A DNA stretch of 64,000 nucleotides from Lithospermum erythrorhizon (Eukaryota > Streptophyta > Magnoliopsida > Boraginales > Boraginaceae), in the NCBI GenBank assembly GCA_019722365.1, contig JADFUC010000925.1, forward strand, positions 124,001-188,000, given 5' to 3'. A model generated the notes under the pieces. The model saw only the letters and a list, made by a program, of their open reading frames with translations. It made no database searches and was not told where the DNA came from. A program made the translations under genes and the position numbers. Below, one piece after another: positions 50,170 through 63,000 of this stretch; position 1 is the first letter of the stretch, and each line of letters begins with the position of its first letter.

Positions 50170-50500
50170 CTTGCATGTTTTGATTTGAGTCTTGAGTTTT
50201 GTTTTTTGGGTTAAAATGCATGTTTTAACTTGTAAAATATATGTTTTGAGTTTGAGTTTGAGTTTTGAGTTTTGATCTTGAGTTTCAAGTAATACTTTTG
50301 GAGTTTTAACTTTGAGTTTCGAGTTTGGAGTTTCGAGTTTGAGTTTGGTTTCACTCTTGTTTTGAGTTTTGTGTTTCAGATCTTGAGTTTTGACTTTTCG
50401 ATTTTGTGATTTGAGTTTCGGATCTTGAGTTTTGACTTCTCGATTTTGAGTTTTGAGTTTTGACTTTTCGATCTTGAGTTTTGACTTTTCGATTTTGAAA
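50170..50500. repeat. TTTTGAGTTTTGA short-unit array
   Basis: About 25 degenerate copies of (T)TTGAGTTT and TTTTGACTTTTCGAT lie in tandem. The purine/pyrimidine asymmetry is strong. Confidence 0.8.
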
Positions 50501-50960
50501 TAAACTAGGTTTTGTGGTTTAATTCAATAAGGGTTTATGGTTTAATAAAATTGGGGGTTGAAAATACTTAGGGTTTCCTGTTGTTAATTAGGTTCAAATT
50601 AATTTGTGGTTTAATTAAATTTGGGGCTTAAAATTAATTGTGGTTTCACGGTTTAATTCTCAATTAGGGTTTTTATCTCGACAGGTTTAATTAAATTTTT
50701 CATGGGTTTGTAAATAATTGTGGTTTCCTAGTTTAATTCAATTGTGGTTTAATTCAATTAGGTTTAATTAAATTTTGTCTGGAAATAATTAGGGGTTTCC
50801 CTTTTAGTTTAATACAATTGGTTCGATTAAATTGGGATTTGGAAATAATTAGGTTTTTAATTCAATTAGGGGTTTAATTAAATTGGGGTTTGGAAATAAT
50901 TAGATTTCTAGTTTAATTCCTTAATTAGGTTTGATTAAATTGGGGATCTAAAATAATTGG
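50500..50960. repeat. GGTTTAATTAAATTGGGG array
   Basis: Six or more degenerate units of about 55-65 bases contain GGTTTAATTAAATT, then GGGGTTTGGAAATAATTAGG, and TAGTTTAATTCAATT. It directly follows the TTTTGAG array. Confidence 0.75.
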
Positions 50961-51479
50961 TTTTCTCAGAAATTTGTGATTGAATTATACTTTTACACTA
51001 TACTTTTATATTACTCACCATTCAATCGAATTTACATATTCTTATGTTGATTCCTCAGACATTGTCCCTTTGAATGATGATATTTAAACGGGGAGTGGTA
51101 CTGAAGCCTGACTGAAGTAAAGCGAGGGGGGAATCTCCCTCGGCTCAAATGAAAGTGTCGAGCTGAATCGCCGGTGGTTCCGGTAGGATGTTGCTGCTCG
51201 CGCACGATCCTAGAAAAGTGGTCATTAGTTTGGGGGATCATTTTAAAGAAGTGATCTCTTACAACCGGAAAAAAAAAAATGAATAAATGTATACACCGCA
51301 AAGAAACTTCTGGTCCGAGACAAAAAGAGGCAATAAATTTCCAGACTCGTCGACACTTCGAGAACTAAGTAAACACTGCATGGGTTAGTTTCCTAAGAAA
51401 GTCAATGAAGATAATTAGTAAGTCTACTATTCAAACTCTCGCTTGCATGGCGTAATTTTTCCGATGGTGATAGTCTGGG

Positions 51480-53038
51480 GCTGAATACATTCATGTTTCT
51501 ATTTTGAGAAAGTTGAAAAGATTACCGCCTATACGACTGCTCATGAAAGTACCCATTTTAACATTGTCGAACATAAAGTGTTTAATGAGTTTCTAGGCAT
51601 ACACTCCTCTACAAAAAAGATCAAGAGATATGTAGTAAGAAAAGAGTGTTTTGTCGCTTATGAATTGAGAAGAAATGCATTTATAAAAACATTTTGAGGT
51701 AAAGTTAATAGTAAGTTTGACAAATGTATCATTGTGGTCTGGGTGTTCAAAGAATTGGTTATATGGTCATTACTTGTCATTATGTGTGATAGAAACTGTC
51801 TTTACAAAAAGCTCTTTCTTTGTCAATAAAAATTTCCACTCCCACAATGGGGGCCCATTGGCAAAAGAAGTTCAAGAGTTCCGTAATATGTTTGGGATCG
51901 TGCCGATAAGATCGCTTTTCCGTGGATCAAGTGATAATGCTTCCTCGCAAAATGATTCTTGTATTGCTATTCTGAAAAAGGATCACAATCTCCATTCAAA
52001 TCTTGTTTTAGATGCTAAGTTATTCCATGTTAGATGTTGTGCTCATATAATAAACTTGTTAGCGGTGGACGGCTCAAGGAAATTGACTTTATTGATACTG
52101 TTGTAGCAGGGAGTGAAATATTTGTTTGGTCCGAAAATGTATCAAGCTCCTTTAATGAACACTATAGAATCAATTTGAAGTTGCCTTCTAATAAGTTGGT
52201 GTTACACACAACAACACTAGGTGGAATAGTACATATACAGTTGAACACCCGCCCAGTCATAAAGGTTTTACTAAATATGCCGAGGATGATTTATGGTTTT
52301 GCAAAAATTCGCCCCATCTCGACTTACATCAAAGAAGTTGTCAAGTTTGTGTTTCTTTAGCCATTTCTTTTTGGTGTGATAAATCTTAGTCAGTGGTTCA
52401 AATTACCCCACCGTCAACTGCTGGGAGAGTTACTTCAAGAATCAAAAGAATTACAAATCTTCAACATGGGGCTAGTGTTAAGCACATGCAAAAACATGGT
52501 CGTGAGAATGTCCCTTAAATATGAAAAATACCGGGATGAGTGTGATCTCGTTGTTATCTTTTGGGACAATTTTGATCCTAGATATATAAAATGGAATGAT
52601 TATTTTGCTTATAAGATAATGTATCCATATGATTTTGAAGAGAAGATGGGAAAGGTCACAATGTTTTCTCGATTGCTTTGAGCAAAGATAATCAGAATAT
52701 ATGATGTAAAAAGCAGTGGCTCGAGGCTACCACCCCTTATTTCATAGCCTACCCCTTCCCATTGTTTCCAAGCAAAGATTTCATGAATTTATGCAAACAG
52801 ATGAGAATGAGGGTAAAGAAAAAAATGATACGGAGTTGTATTTTGAGGAAGTCCGTTATCCGCATGTTGACAATTTTGATGCTTTAGCTTGGTGGAAAAG
52901 AAATGAGGGGAAATACAAAAGTGTTATCAAAATGGCAATGGATATTCCCTTGTTCATTCCTGGTCACAAATGTCAGCTAAGCTTCCCGAGTCCACCCTTC
53001 GGCCGGGTGTTGGTAATTGATAAAAAAAGGGTCATCTG
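51480..53038 (+). pseudogene. Decayed hAT transposase (RICESLEEPER-like)
   Basis: Plus-strand pieces in order: FNIVEHKVFNEFLG near 51560-51600, a catalytic-domain piece with DNASSQND near 51930, and FHVRCCAHIINLL at 52023-52061, the hallmark of plant hAT transposases of the Ac/RICESLEEPER type. Then comes GRLKEIDFIDTVV near 52072. The C-terminal dimerisation part has LYFEEVRYPHVDNFDALAWW (about 52840-52900) and a GRVL end near 53005. The frame shifts at least three times and stops intervene, so no active protein is encoded. The N-terminal BED finger is not seen. Confidence 0.85.
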
Positions 53039-53109
53039 AGACACCTGGCTTTCAAACACTTTTGTGGTGGTGATTGGATTATATAGCTTATGGAACCGTA
53101 AGTTGATAA

Positions 53110-53400
53110 AGAGGTGATGTATTTTAATTTATATTCCAAGCTTTTCTGCTTTTGTGTGGTGTCGATGGTTTTTTTCTCTTTTTCCCTTCTTATCATCTTT
53201 CATTCCTCGCTTGGTATTATGTTTTTGCTATTCTATTTTTATTCTCATCTCTATTCCTGCTTTTTATTCTCTTACTCTGCTTCAGCTTTTTTCCTCTTTC
53301 TATTCTATTTTTTTCTACCTCTGCTTTTTCTCTCTTAGAGACATTATATTCTATCATTAATTTACTATTTTTTTCTTCTAACTTATATTCATCTTGTGAA
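53110..53400. other. Pyrimidine-rich stretch after the hAT transposase
   Basis: TTTTTC/TTCTATTC-rich sequence on the plus strand supports several open frames that are only low-complexity Phe/Ser/Leu. It is not believed to be coding. Confidence 0.7.
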
Positions 53401-53559
53401 TCTGGTTGCTAGGGAAATGATGATCCTGTTGAGTTGGAGTTTGAGAAAGAATATGAAATGAGGGATGCAAAATATCACCCATGGTAATAATTTCAAGTGC
53501 TCCCCTCAAGCTTGGTTGCCTACCCATGTTGTCATCAAATCAAGTATGTTTATCTGCTT

Positions 53560-54160
53560 TCTACCTATCACTTATGTTGCCTATCACTTATGTTGCCTAT
53601 CACTTATGTTGCCTCTCAAACTGTTGCCTATAATTTCGCTGTTTTTCATCAACAGTAAGTAATCAAACTGCTGTCTGCTCAAAGTGAGTGTTGCCTATCA
53701 TTTTGCCTGTTGCCTCTCATTCTGTTGCCTATCAAACTGATGGAATTGTGAGCTTGTCATTTTGCTTCGCCTTGACTTGTTGCCAGATTAATGAAGTATT
53801 TTGTGTGACCTGAGTTGACTATTCATGTTATATTCTTCAAAGATGATGATTAAAAACTATCCGATTCTTATGTACGAGTATAACATGTCATTATCTCGGT
53901 TACCTTACTCTATACATCCGTAACTTTGGATTGTGGCATCTTGACTAATGACTCATAATTTCGTTGCCTATAATGTATAAATATGGAAAAACATAAAGCC
54001 GCACTCGATTTCCTGCCTGGGACAATTTAATCAAGCTGTCATAATGAGTTTGCCTATCATGTGGTTGCCTATAAACTATTGCCTATACTTCTGTCAGCTT
54101 ATATAACCGTTTATCATCGGTTCACTGCTGATTCATTTTGCCCTAGATGTTGCCTCTTCA
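53560..54160. repeat. Dispersed GTTGCCTATCA motif
   Basis: The word (G)TTGCCT(A/C)T occurs about 14 times in 600 bases. It includes three perfect tandem copies of TTGCCTATCACTTATG at 53576-53625. The copies then spread out with variable spacing. Confidence 0.8.
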
Positions 54161-54384
54161 CAAAACTTGCAACCAAACAATGAGGCTAATCCCTCAAAGG
54201 TTCCACCATCAACGCAAAAACTATTTAGGCCACCCAAGTCTAAGAACAAGAAAATTAAAAGGTCAACTTGAAGAATTATTTATTGTGTAATTGTGCATTT
54301 GTGTTGGGTCAGGCCATTAAACAATCAAAACTGCACTAGGGACTTGTGAACAGTGGAATAGATTAATACCACGTATTTTTAATT

Positions 54385-54570
54385 TTTACAATAATGTCGG
54401 ACCGGATCGAATCGCGGCGAATCAGCTTTGGTAAACCCCGGACCGAATCGGATCGAACTATAATTCAAAAAAACCTTGCGAACTCAAACTCGAACTTCAG
54501 AATTTAATGTTTGCAAAAATCGAACCGGACTGACCGTGACGTTTCCTCTTCAAGGCGTGATCGTAACTTC
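54385..54570. other. Possible right subterminal region of the hAT element
   Basis: CGGACCGGATCGAATCGCGG and CCGGACCGAATCGG words resemble the CGGACCGACCGAACGG words near 49765. GGTTCGGT-type subterminal words are common in plant hAT elements, so 49.75-54.57 kb may be one element. Terminal inverted repeats and an 8-bp target duplication were not found. Confidence 0.35.
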
Positions 54571-55388
54571 GAACGCATTGCGCCTCTGGAGATGGTATTC
54601 AGCCATGTTTCATTTCCTTATATGTCTTATATACTTTACTTCGGGGAAATAGTCTCACTGGTAAAATTGGTGAGTTGACCCATATTAGTGTTTTTTATGT
54701 TGAATTTCATTTTAGTAATCAGCATGTCTATTTTAACGTTGGAAAGTTTAAAAGTGCAAATATGAAAATATATTTTAAGTCGAAATTCTTGGTAAATAAA
54801 CTAACTTTGATCACTTGAATATGAAATTGCCATTAATTCGTAATTATGCCATTTTGGGTATATATTTATTTGTTTTGGCAGAATGACACGGCCCTTGTGA
54901 AGCCCGGCCATTGTAGCACACCCAAAACGTTGCAAGGTTGATGGATATAGCAACATAAAACGGTAACTAACACCAAAAAGCATCACTCCAAATTTAAGTT
55001 AAAATTTATCATTTTCCATTTAATTTTAGTTTAACTTAGATTCTGCTTTTTGAGATTCTGATGTTCTCTTATAAGTGATTAACTTAGTCACAGCCAATTT
55101 GTTTTCAACCTAATTTAATTGCTTCTTCTTTACCCTTTTTATAGAGAACATCAAAACAAATAATTTTTTCTTCAATTAGTCTATATTTTGAACCGCCAAT
55201 TCAATTCACCAAGATCCGCCATATCCAAAGGTAGGTAAATTCAAAGGTCGACTCAAATATGATCGGTTGTGTCGAGTCCTGGCTTTACCACCCAAAAAAC
55301 TAAATGGAGAGTAACTCGACTCATACACTAAACTCTAGTAAGTTGGTAGACTCAACTGGATTCCGATCATAACGTTTGACAAATAAAT

Positions 55389-55495
55389 TACTTCCTCCAT
55401 CCCAAAAAGATTGTCCTTACCTTTTACTATTCGACCCAAATTTTATAATTTTTACCCCAAATTCCTCATTAATGATAAAACACAGAGTATCCTGT
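55389..55495. mobile_element. Left part of a Stowaway-like MITE
   Basis: CTTCCTCCATCCCAAAAAGA followed by TTGTCC is a characteristic Stowaway left terminus. The matching right terminus is not found in the next 300 bases, so the element is truncated or its end has diverged. Confidence 0.6.
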
Positions 55496-56184
55496 TAGAT
55501 CTGTCAATATATTTTAACTTTATGAAATTAAACAATTTTATGAGCAAGAACCCACTGATGGATGGACTAGAATCAAAAGTCAACTATCTTAGTACAACAT
55601 GAAGCAATTAAAATCGGGATATTTACCTAAAGTTGTATTCAGACTCACCACACCAAAAACATTTAAACCATTTCCCATGCATGTACAACTTGTTAAATAA
55701 AAAAGCACAACTTTCTTTTAGCACAACAATCACAGAACAATATACTTAATACATAGATATTTCAAGAATTTTAATTGACTTTTAGGAAAAATAAGAAAAA
55801 TGGGTTCCAAGAGTGGTTGCCTGCTGGTTGTGATGATTTGAGCTCGGAAATGGTTGCATCTTCATGACTGACATGTTAATTCAAGTTTCATGAGGTTGTG
55901 TCTATGAATATCAATTTATGTACCCTTTAAGTTGTTCATGAACTCAAATTCTTGAATTTATATTTTCAATGAAAAATTATGATCTTGGTAGAGTTGGTTG
56001 GTTGTCTTTGGTGAATGCATGATCATGTTTGGACAGAGTAAAAGATTATGTTATTACCCTTTTTGGGGGCTCTTTGGCTCTGGACTTTCATGGTGTGCTA
56101 TATATTACTATTTATTTATTAGATTTTAAATAGTTTAAAAATAGAATTTACTATTTATTTATTCAAAATTTAAGTTCTTTCGCC

Positions 56185-56288
56185 ACCTTAAATTTATATA
56201 TTTTTCTTCATTTGAATAATATTAGTTCATTGCCTCCTCTTAAATTTATATATTTTTCTTCATTTGAATAATATTAGTTCATTGCCCC
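56185..56288. repeat. Tandem duplication of 52 bases
   Basis: The phrase TTAAATTTATATATTTTTCT through ATTAGTTCATTGCC is repeated twice in a row with near identity, so it is recent. Confidence 0.9.
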
Positions 56289-57178
56289 CTTATATAAAAT
56301 TTCAATTTATATAGTTAATAAATAGCCAGTTTGATTCTGTTAGTTGGCTTAAATCAGATTGTTGAAAAATCATGTCAATTAATTTCTGATTGTTTTATAA
56401 GGGATTACTGCTGTTCTGATTCATCCTCGTTCGTATTTAAATGTAGTTTAGTGGTAATTGGTTGGGTGAATGCATGATTTTGCTTAGACCTGACAAACTG
56501 TAATTTTTTTATCTTTCACTCCTTTGATCTGCTGCTGACTGCTTAAAGTGTCATAGTTATGGCTCCAGTAACTCTTGTTCAATGGATGTTTTAATTTTGG
56601 CCATTGTATGCAAATGGCCCAGACACCTCAGCCTCTCGTCGAAAGTGATATATTGGGGTAGAACTTTCAATGTTGCTTTGGGATCACCCGATCACAGAAT
56701 TCTGAATTCTGCAATTTTTACCTTTAGCTCCTTCTGTACACTACAAGTTCGATTTTTGCCGTTTAATAGAATAATCAGCTCATATTTAATTCCTCAAGCT
56801 AGGGTAAGCCAGCCAGTCCTAGGACATGTAACCAAACTTGTATGATTTACCATTGGTCCTCAAATACCAATTTAACGAGAAGGAAAATAAATAGAATATA
56901 ATACTTATCTCATTGCATTATTAGTGTTAGTATTCACAAAATTTATTTTGCTACCATTATATCAAATATAGCTCATTTCCTGTTATTTTATATATAATCT
57001 TAATGTCATATGAACCTCATTGAATATTTAAAATTATGCCTCTATATGATGGTATGTTGTCTATGGTACCACTGATACTTTATAAAAAATGTTCAACATG
57101 GTTACTTTACTCTTGTTATCTTGTAATCTTTATGATGTGGGCCATTTCTTCGAAACTTCTTTAATTTCTTCCATGTAG

Positions 57179-59758
57179 GTGTTGTTGCTCTAGTCTCATT
57201 GGTGTCTCATCCCGATCAAGTAGATGACGTAATATTCGGTGATGAAGGAGTCTTAAAAGGTTATCATCAAGCTTCAACCTCTTGAATCCTATTGACCCAC
57301 TTGATTGGTTTACTCATACACCATCTTTGTTGCACAGGATTAGATAGAGAATCCGTAATCATTCTTCACTCTAATCTGTCTCCTCATGAAGCCAAGACTA
57401 TCAAAATTAAATCATTCTACTCCATATTCTAGTAATCCTTTAGCCCCTCTAGAAAGTGCAACTTATACTAATTCCATGGATTCTTTAAACCCAAAATCTA
57501 GATTCCTACCATCCCTGTTTTAACCTTAGGACCAAAGTTATTCTTACATTCCATATTCCAATCTGACATTTGATCATGAATTGGTATCTTTGATAATTTG
57601 TAAAACTGAAGCCTCTGATCAAACTAAAGCTCATGCACTGTATGCTACATTTTTGCATTTCCTTTGAATGATTCGAAATCAAGCAACACTAGAATTAATT
57701 GCAGTTACAACATCGATATCAAATGTATATTTTCCTACAGGATGCTGAACTCTGTTCAGCCATTTACTCTTATAAGTAAAACCCCGTGCCATCTAGCCTG
57801 GTGGGATTTTTGTAAGCTTTGTAAAAGCAAAATTCTCAGTTATCAGTAACTTGAAATCCATAGCAAGTTTACAGCATCCCTGCTAGGCTCCTATTATCAA
57901 CTCCTTTGATTTTTGAGAATTAAAGCAGCTGCATGATTATTTGTTTAGCAAGTAGATCGGTCTATTTCTATCCGTCTTTCTGCATTTCATTATCCAATCA
58001 TTCTGCCCATCTAGTCCTTAGCTTAGATGTATTGGGCTGAGTTTGCCCCTCTCAAAAGTTTTCTGTTATCAGAAATACTACCTAGCAAAAAAAACCTCAA
58101 AGTTTCCATTTGAAACCACTTGATACTTCTGTACAAATTATTTAACAAAAACAACAAGTTATGATCACACTAAGTCGTTGCTTTATGCTTTCTGTAAATG
58201 AATTTTCATGCATCACAAACTGAAGATCAATAATGCTACTGGTTGAGGAGTACAGATGTCACCTTAAGGGTGCTCAGATGCTTGAATGAAAGTCGGTAAA
58301 GAAAAATAGATTCTTCCCATTTTATTTTAATTTTTCCCCAGAGAATATATTCTTTTCATTTTTCTGTTTGATGATGCTCAGATTATCGCAATGTGAGGTT
58401 CTAGAATCAACGATTGGCAATGTTTCCTCCGCGCTTTCAGTGAATTTCTCCTTCCTGCTACAATCTTGCAGATTTTTTTTTTTTAATTAGTTTTGTGATT
58501 TTCTAAAAATTTATTTATGTGAACAGCTATGAGTGGAAAGCTTTGAAGTGTTCTCGAATGGAAAAACTTGCGCTGAAGGTGAGCTTGCCTTTTTCTATTA
58601 AAAATTTCTGATATTTGCCCCTAGTCATACTTCTGTTTCCTAGGTAATTATTATGAAGCTACATCAATTTTAATCTTAGTAGAGTTGCAACCCAAATGAT
58701 GGCTATTCTAAATTATCATCTTGTAACATTGTCATTAATAATATGCCCCTAATGTCTTCCGAATATACCGCTAATTGGTCATCTTATTAGACATTTAAAA
58801 TTTAGTAAGTAGCGAAAAGGAAAAATTAAGTCTTCAAATTCTTTTGCTTAAAGCGGTATCTGTGTTTTTTTTCTTTCTTTCTACAGCAAATCAAACAGGA
58901 TTGATCTCCTTTCTTTGAGGGTACCATTCTTGAGCTGTTTCCTGTGGAGGCAATTGCTCTAGGAACACACATGCTGGAATTTCCATATGTTTCCATGATA
59001 TAATTTCTGTAATGCAGCTGAAATTTTGCATTCAAAGATTTATAACAACATGCAATTCGAACTTAGTACTTTCAGCGCATCAATGAAAATAAACTTTAAT
59101 TTTATGGGGGGCTTAATTTATCTCCCATGCCAAGTTAGGTACATTTATATAAACCTTACCTCATCGAAACATCATATCTACCAGAGAATGGCTGATTATT
59201 TATCTTGATCTAGAGTAAATGGACCGGATCCAGACTCCCCTGAGCTGAATCTTAGTTAACAACTTCACACATGATCTGATTGGCAGAATTATCATTAAGA
59301 ATTGAGATGTACTGAACATGTATACACATGTCAATAAGAATGCATTTGCATGAACTCATGTTGCATTCCTCAAACTAGCAGCAATAAGTGGTACTACAAA
59401 GCACAATAAACATGTTTGATATAAATATAGAGTTAAGAGGCATAACTGCATGAGTTAAAACTTTTATATCTTGAAGTTTCAATTAGCAAGCTGGAAGCTT
59501 GAAATGATACTTGCAATGTTTTTGGTGTGTGCCATTTGTTCAAGTCTTTGGTGAAGTGACTGTTATCTCTTTGATTGTACCTTGAGAATGTGAATGTTAG
59601 TTTCTCTCTAGTCCTGTATACTATTTTGTCTATATGTCCAAGTTTCTGTTCTTTTCCTCATTTACCAACTTTCCTGGGTTTTCAAGAATCATCTTCCCCA
59701 ATTGTTGAGTGGGAACCGAACCCAATTTCAGTTCCTCGGTCCTTTCATTCAGACTTTG
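57179..59758 (+). pseudogene. First dehydrogenase-like domain of the fusion gene, broken exons
   Basis: Exon-sized pieces matching the first of the two tandem 3-hydroxyisobutyrate-dehydrogenase-like domains lie in the right order. 57179-57259 (VSHPDQVDDVIFGDEGVLK) is intact. 57338 to about 57418 (GLDRESVIILHSNLSP) has no donor at the expected place. About 58226-58295 is shifted. 58382-58439 has an in-frame TGA. 58527-58578 has two in-frame TGAs. 58887 to about 59028 (VEAIALGTHML) has a frameshift, a stop and a lost donor. 59677-59758 (VFKNHLPQLLSGNRT) is open but is preceded by TG where AG is expected. Counterparts of the same length and phase exist in the second domain, which supports the exon calls. 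A working first domain cannot be read from this sequence. Confidence 0.7.
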
Positions 59759-60012
59759 GTATGTTATGCTAATGATTATTTTACTCTAGCTTTTTTTACA
59801 TATTATATTAATTTTATCGTAGTGTCTGCAATTCTGCATACACCCAAACACCATGATTTACCAAATCACAGTGGTACATTAGTTTCTATTTTGGATCATT
59901 ACATCTGATCTGATGAATATGCTCATATTTGTATATTTACTTCTCCCAAAAACATCTTCTTTTGTCACTCATAAGGGCAGCACTGATTTCTAATTATTTT
60001 GTTTGATCCAAG

Positions 60013-63000
60013 GGGTTGGTGTTAGACACGGCAAAGTCATTAATATTTCCTCTTCCACTTCTAACAGTTGCTGCTCAACAACTTATAGCAGGTATGACAT
60101 GGAAATTTCTAAGTTCTAATTTTGTTACATGCTTGATGGTTTATATCTTGATCCTTGATGTCCTAGGTTTCTTCTCTTCTGCACTTTCTTAGTGGTTCTT
60201 ATATAAATTCTTTGTCAAAAGAATATATTGAAAAATGATATAGTTAGTGTATTTTGCTCAGTTTCGTTGTATTTCTCTCTATAGCATCTTTGCATGGGAA
60301 GAAAGATGATGATGATACTCCATTACTCAAGGTCTGCATGTGAAACTTTATCTTTCAAAGCATTACATCATGCATGAAGGTTTGAGATTCTCTGAGCACA
60401 TAAAGTTCTATTTCTGCAGGCGTGGGAAAAAGTACTTGGTGTAAGTATCATAGACACAGCTAATGCAGAAAGATACAAACCTGAGGAACTGGCATCACAA
60501 ATTTGTACCAAGTCAGATACTGTAAAGAGAATTGGTTTCATTGGTCTTGGGGCTATGGGATTTGGCATGGCGACTCACCTGTTAAAATCAGGTTTTTCCG
60601 TTATTGGTTACGATGTAAGCTCTCCCCTCTGTCTTTCATATGACATCAGATTTTACATTGCGACAGCAGAATTCAGGTGGTATGTGGAGAAGCTCATAAG
60701 TGTGTCCATGCGACTAATTTTCTGTAACTGCAATATATTCTAATATACAGTTATATCATGCTTAAGCACTTACACATTCATGTTTGCATACTGTTAAATG
60801 CTTTATGTGCATCTGTGTTGCTTATCCCTCTATTCTGATGGAGATTCTAATTCTATTGTTCATGTACTAATATCTTTACATATAGTCCGATGCTTGCAGA
60901 AGGTAGATCAATGGTTATGAACATATTTTACTGAATAGGGACTTCAAATTCGTTACGAGTACGAATTCATGAATTTATACAGCCAAAGAATATAATCTCA
61001 GTCCCAGATTTTTGTATTTTCTATTTAACTGCAGTGAGAAGTTTGAAGAACAACATTTTTAAGTATTGAGAAGATATTGCATGAATCATGATAAAGCAGC
61101 ACAAAAAATTATAATTTCCTGTATACCTTCCTTTATACACATCAAAATACATGGGAGTGAATTTTCTTTCCTTGTTCTGCTCGAAGGTTGCTACTTAGAG
61201 GGAGTTGTTATGTGGATTGTGCTAACACAATATGGAATAATAAGATAAATGATCATTGAGTATATCTTAATTTTGTTATTATACTTGAATCCATACCCCA
61301 TGACAAATTAATGTTCAGATTGATATGCATTGTGTAAAAAAGCATACAATTTAATTGAAAATATGTTTCCTCTTCAGGTCTACAAACCAACCTTATCTAG
61401 ATTTGCAGATGCAGGTGGCCTTATTGGTAACTCCCCAGCAGAGGTATCAGAAGGTAATGGGATTTTAGATTTACTTATTTGGAGTTTCCCTGGTGGATAC
61501 AGTCCTAGCACAGCTCTTGCAATTGTAGAACTCAAACAAAGATCATATGTAGTAGACAAACGATCAAATTTTATTTTGGACTAGAGACGCTTGAACTCTA
61601 ATCTGTGTTTCTGAAGGGGTTGATGTACTTATTGTTATGGTCACAAATGAATCTCAAGCCGAGAGTGTTCTTTTTGGTGACCAAGGCGCTGTACCAGGTA
61701 AAAGATTTGAGAGTTTTATTTGAACTATTTGATTGTATCCTCACTCTTCATGAAACAAGACTCACTATGCTATGGTGTTTGAAGCTCTCCCTTCTGGAGC
61801 ATCTCTACTACTCTCATCCACTGTTTCTCCGGCATTTATCAGCCAACTAGAGCGTCGCTTGCAGAGTAAGCAATGTTCCACCGGACTTGTCCTTAATTGT
61901 ATTACAGCTGCATCATTTGACATGTTTGATGAGTGATTTCAGTTTATCTCATGTTTAAGTTCAGTCGCCTAATATATGATGTTTCAGGATTTATATTTAT
62001 ATCAAGAATCTATCATTTGCTATCAGCTTTTACTGCATGAGGTTTTTATAAATTTTAAAGCTTCTCACACTTATGTAAGGTTTTTCATCTGTCAATTTAT
62101 GTGTATTTCCCGTTGACTTTATAGTTGGTGTGTAGTAGATATTTGGTGCACTTCATCTTGGGTCAATTTGGAAACGGCCTCTCCGTTATCACAGGGGTAA
62201 GGTTGCGTACAACCTGACCCACCTTACCCCGCTTAGACGGGAGCCTGGGACATGTTGTATGTCGTATGTATTGCCTGATGACTTGAGTACTTACCGTCGT
62301 CATCTGATGCAAAACGTGGATCTGATTCTGTCCATATTCTATCTGTTGTTTTTATCCAACTCTGCATATGCTCCAGTAACAGCCTTCACCAGAGAGTTAC
62401 AGTAGTTGTTTTGGGTTGCAAAGTATATTCCATCTCTTTATTAAATCATTCAAAATAAGATTTCAATTTTATAGGCGAACAGATGAACCTAAAACTAGTG
62501 GATGCTCCAGTCTCTGGTGGTGTCAAGAGAGCTTCGGACGGAACCCTAACGGTGTGCCCATTAGTCATTAATATTTCACATTGCATAAACTGATGAAGAT
62601 TGTTGGCACAATTTCTTTCATTCAATTATTGGAATGATTCTTCATATATGACAAGTAACTGCACTTTTCATCTCATCGACAGATAATGGCATCAGGCTCG
62701 AATGAGGCTCTCCTGCATGCTGGCTCAGTTCTTTCAGGTAACCATAATCTTAATTATATTTTTCATCTGAGGTAACTGGATTCTCAAAGTTTTCATGCAG
62801 TGATGGGTTGATTAACTGTTTCTTGAACAGCACTAAGTGAAAAGCTTTATGTCATCAAAGGTGGTTGTGGGTCTGGAAGGTATGTTCAACATGATCTTGT
62901 TCTTATGCATTAGCATGTCAGCTTGGTACATCTATTTTGTGTTAGTGAATATATCTTACACCTAATATCATTTACTAAATTGCATTACTAGCATTATATA

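Larger units (their letters stand above)
54571..57178. other. Intergenic DNA upstream of the dehydrogenase/aldolase gene
   Basis: The stretch is AT-rich, with a MITE fragment at 55389, a small tandem duplication at 56185 and no supported coding exon. The expected first exons of the downstream gene (start codon and first Rossmann motif) were looked for and not found. Confidence 0.45.

Noticed and set aside
53114..53412. Overlapping Phe/Leu/Ser-rich ORFs that look like membrane proteins
   Set aside because: They are translations of a pyrimidine-rich tract in all three frames; low complexity, not a gene.
56554..56700. Possible first exons of the dehydrogenase/aldolase gene (an ATG at 56560 and a PLVE-like word near 56633)
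   Set aside because: The resemblance to the expected N-terminus is a few residues only, stops intervene and no splice sites fit. It is too weak to annotate.
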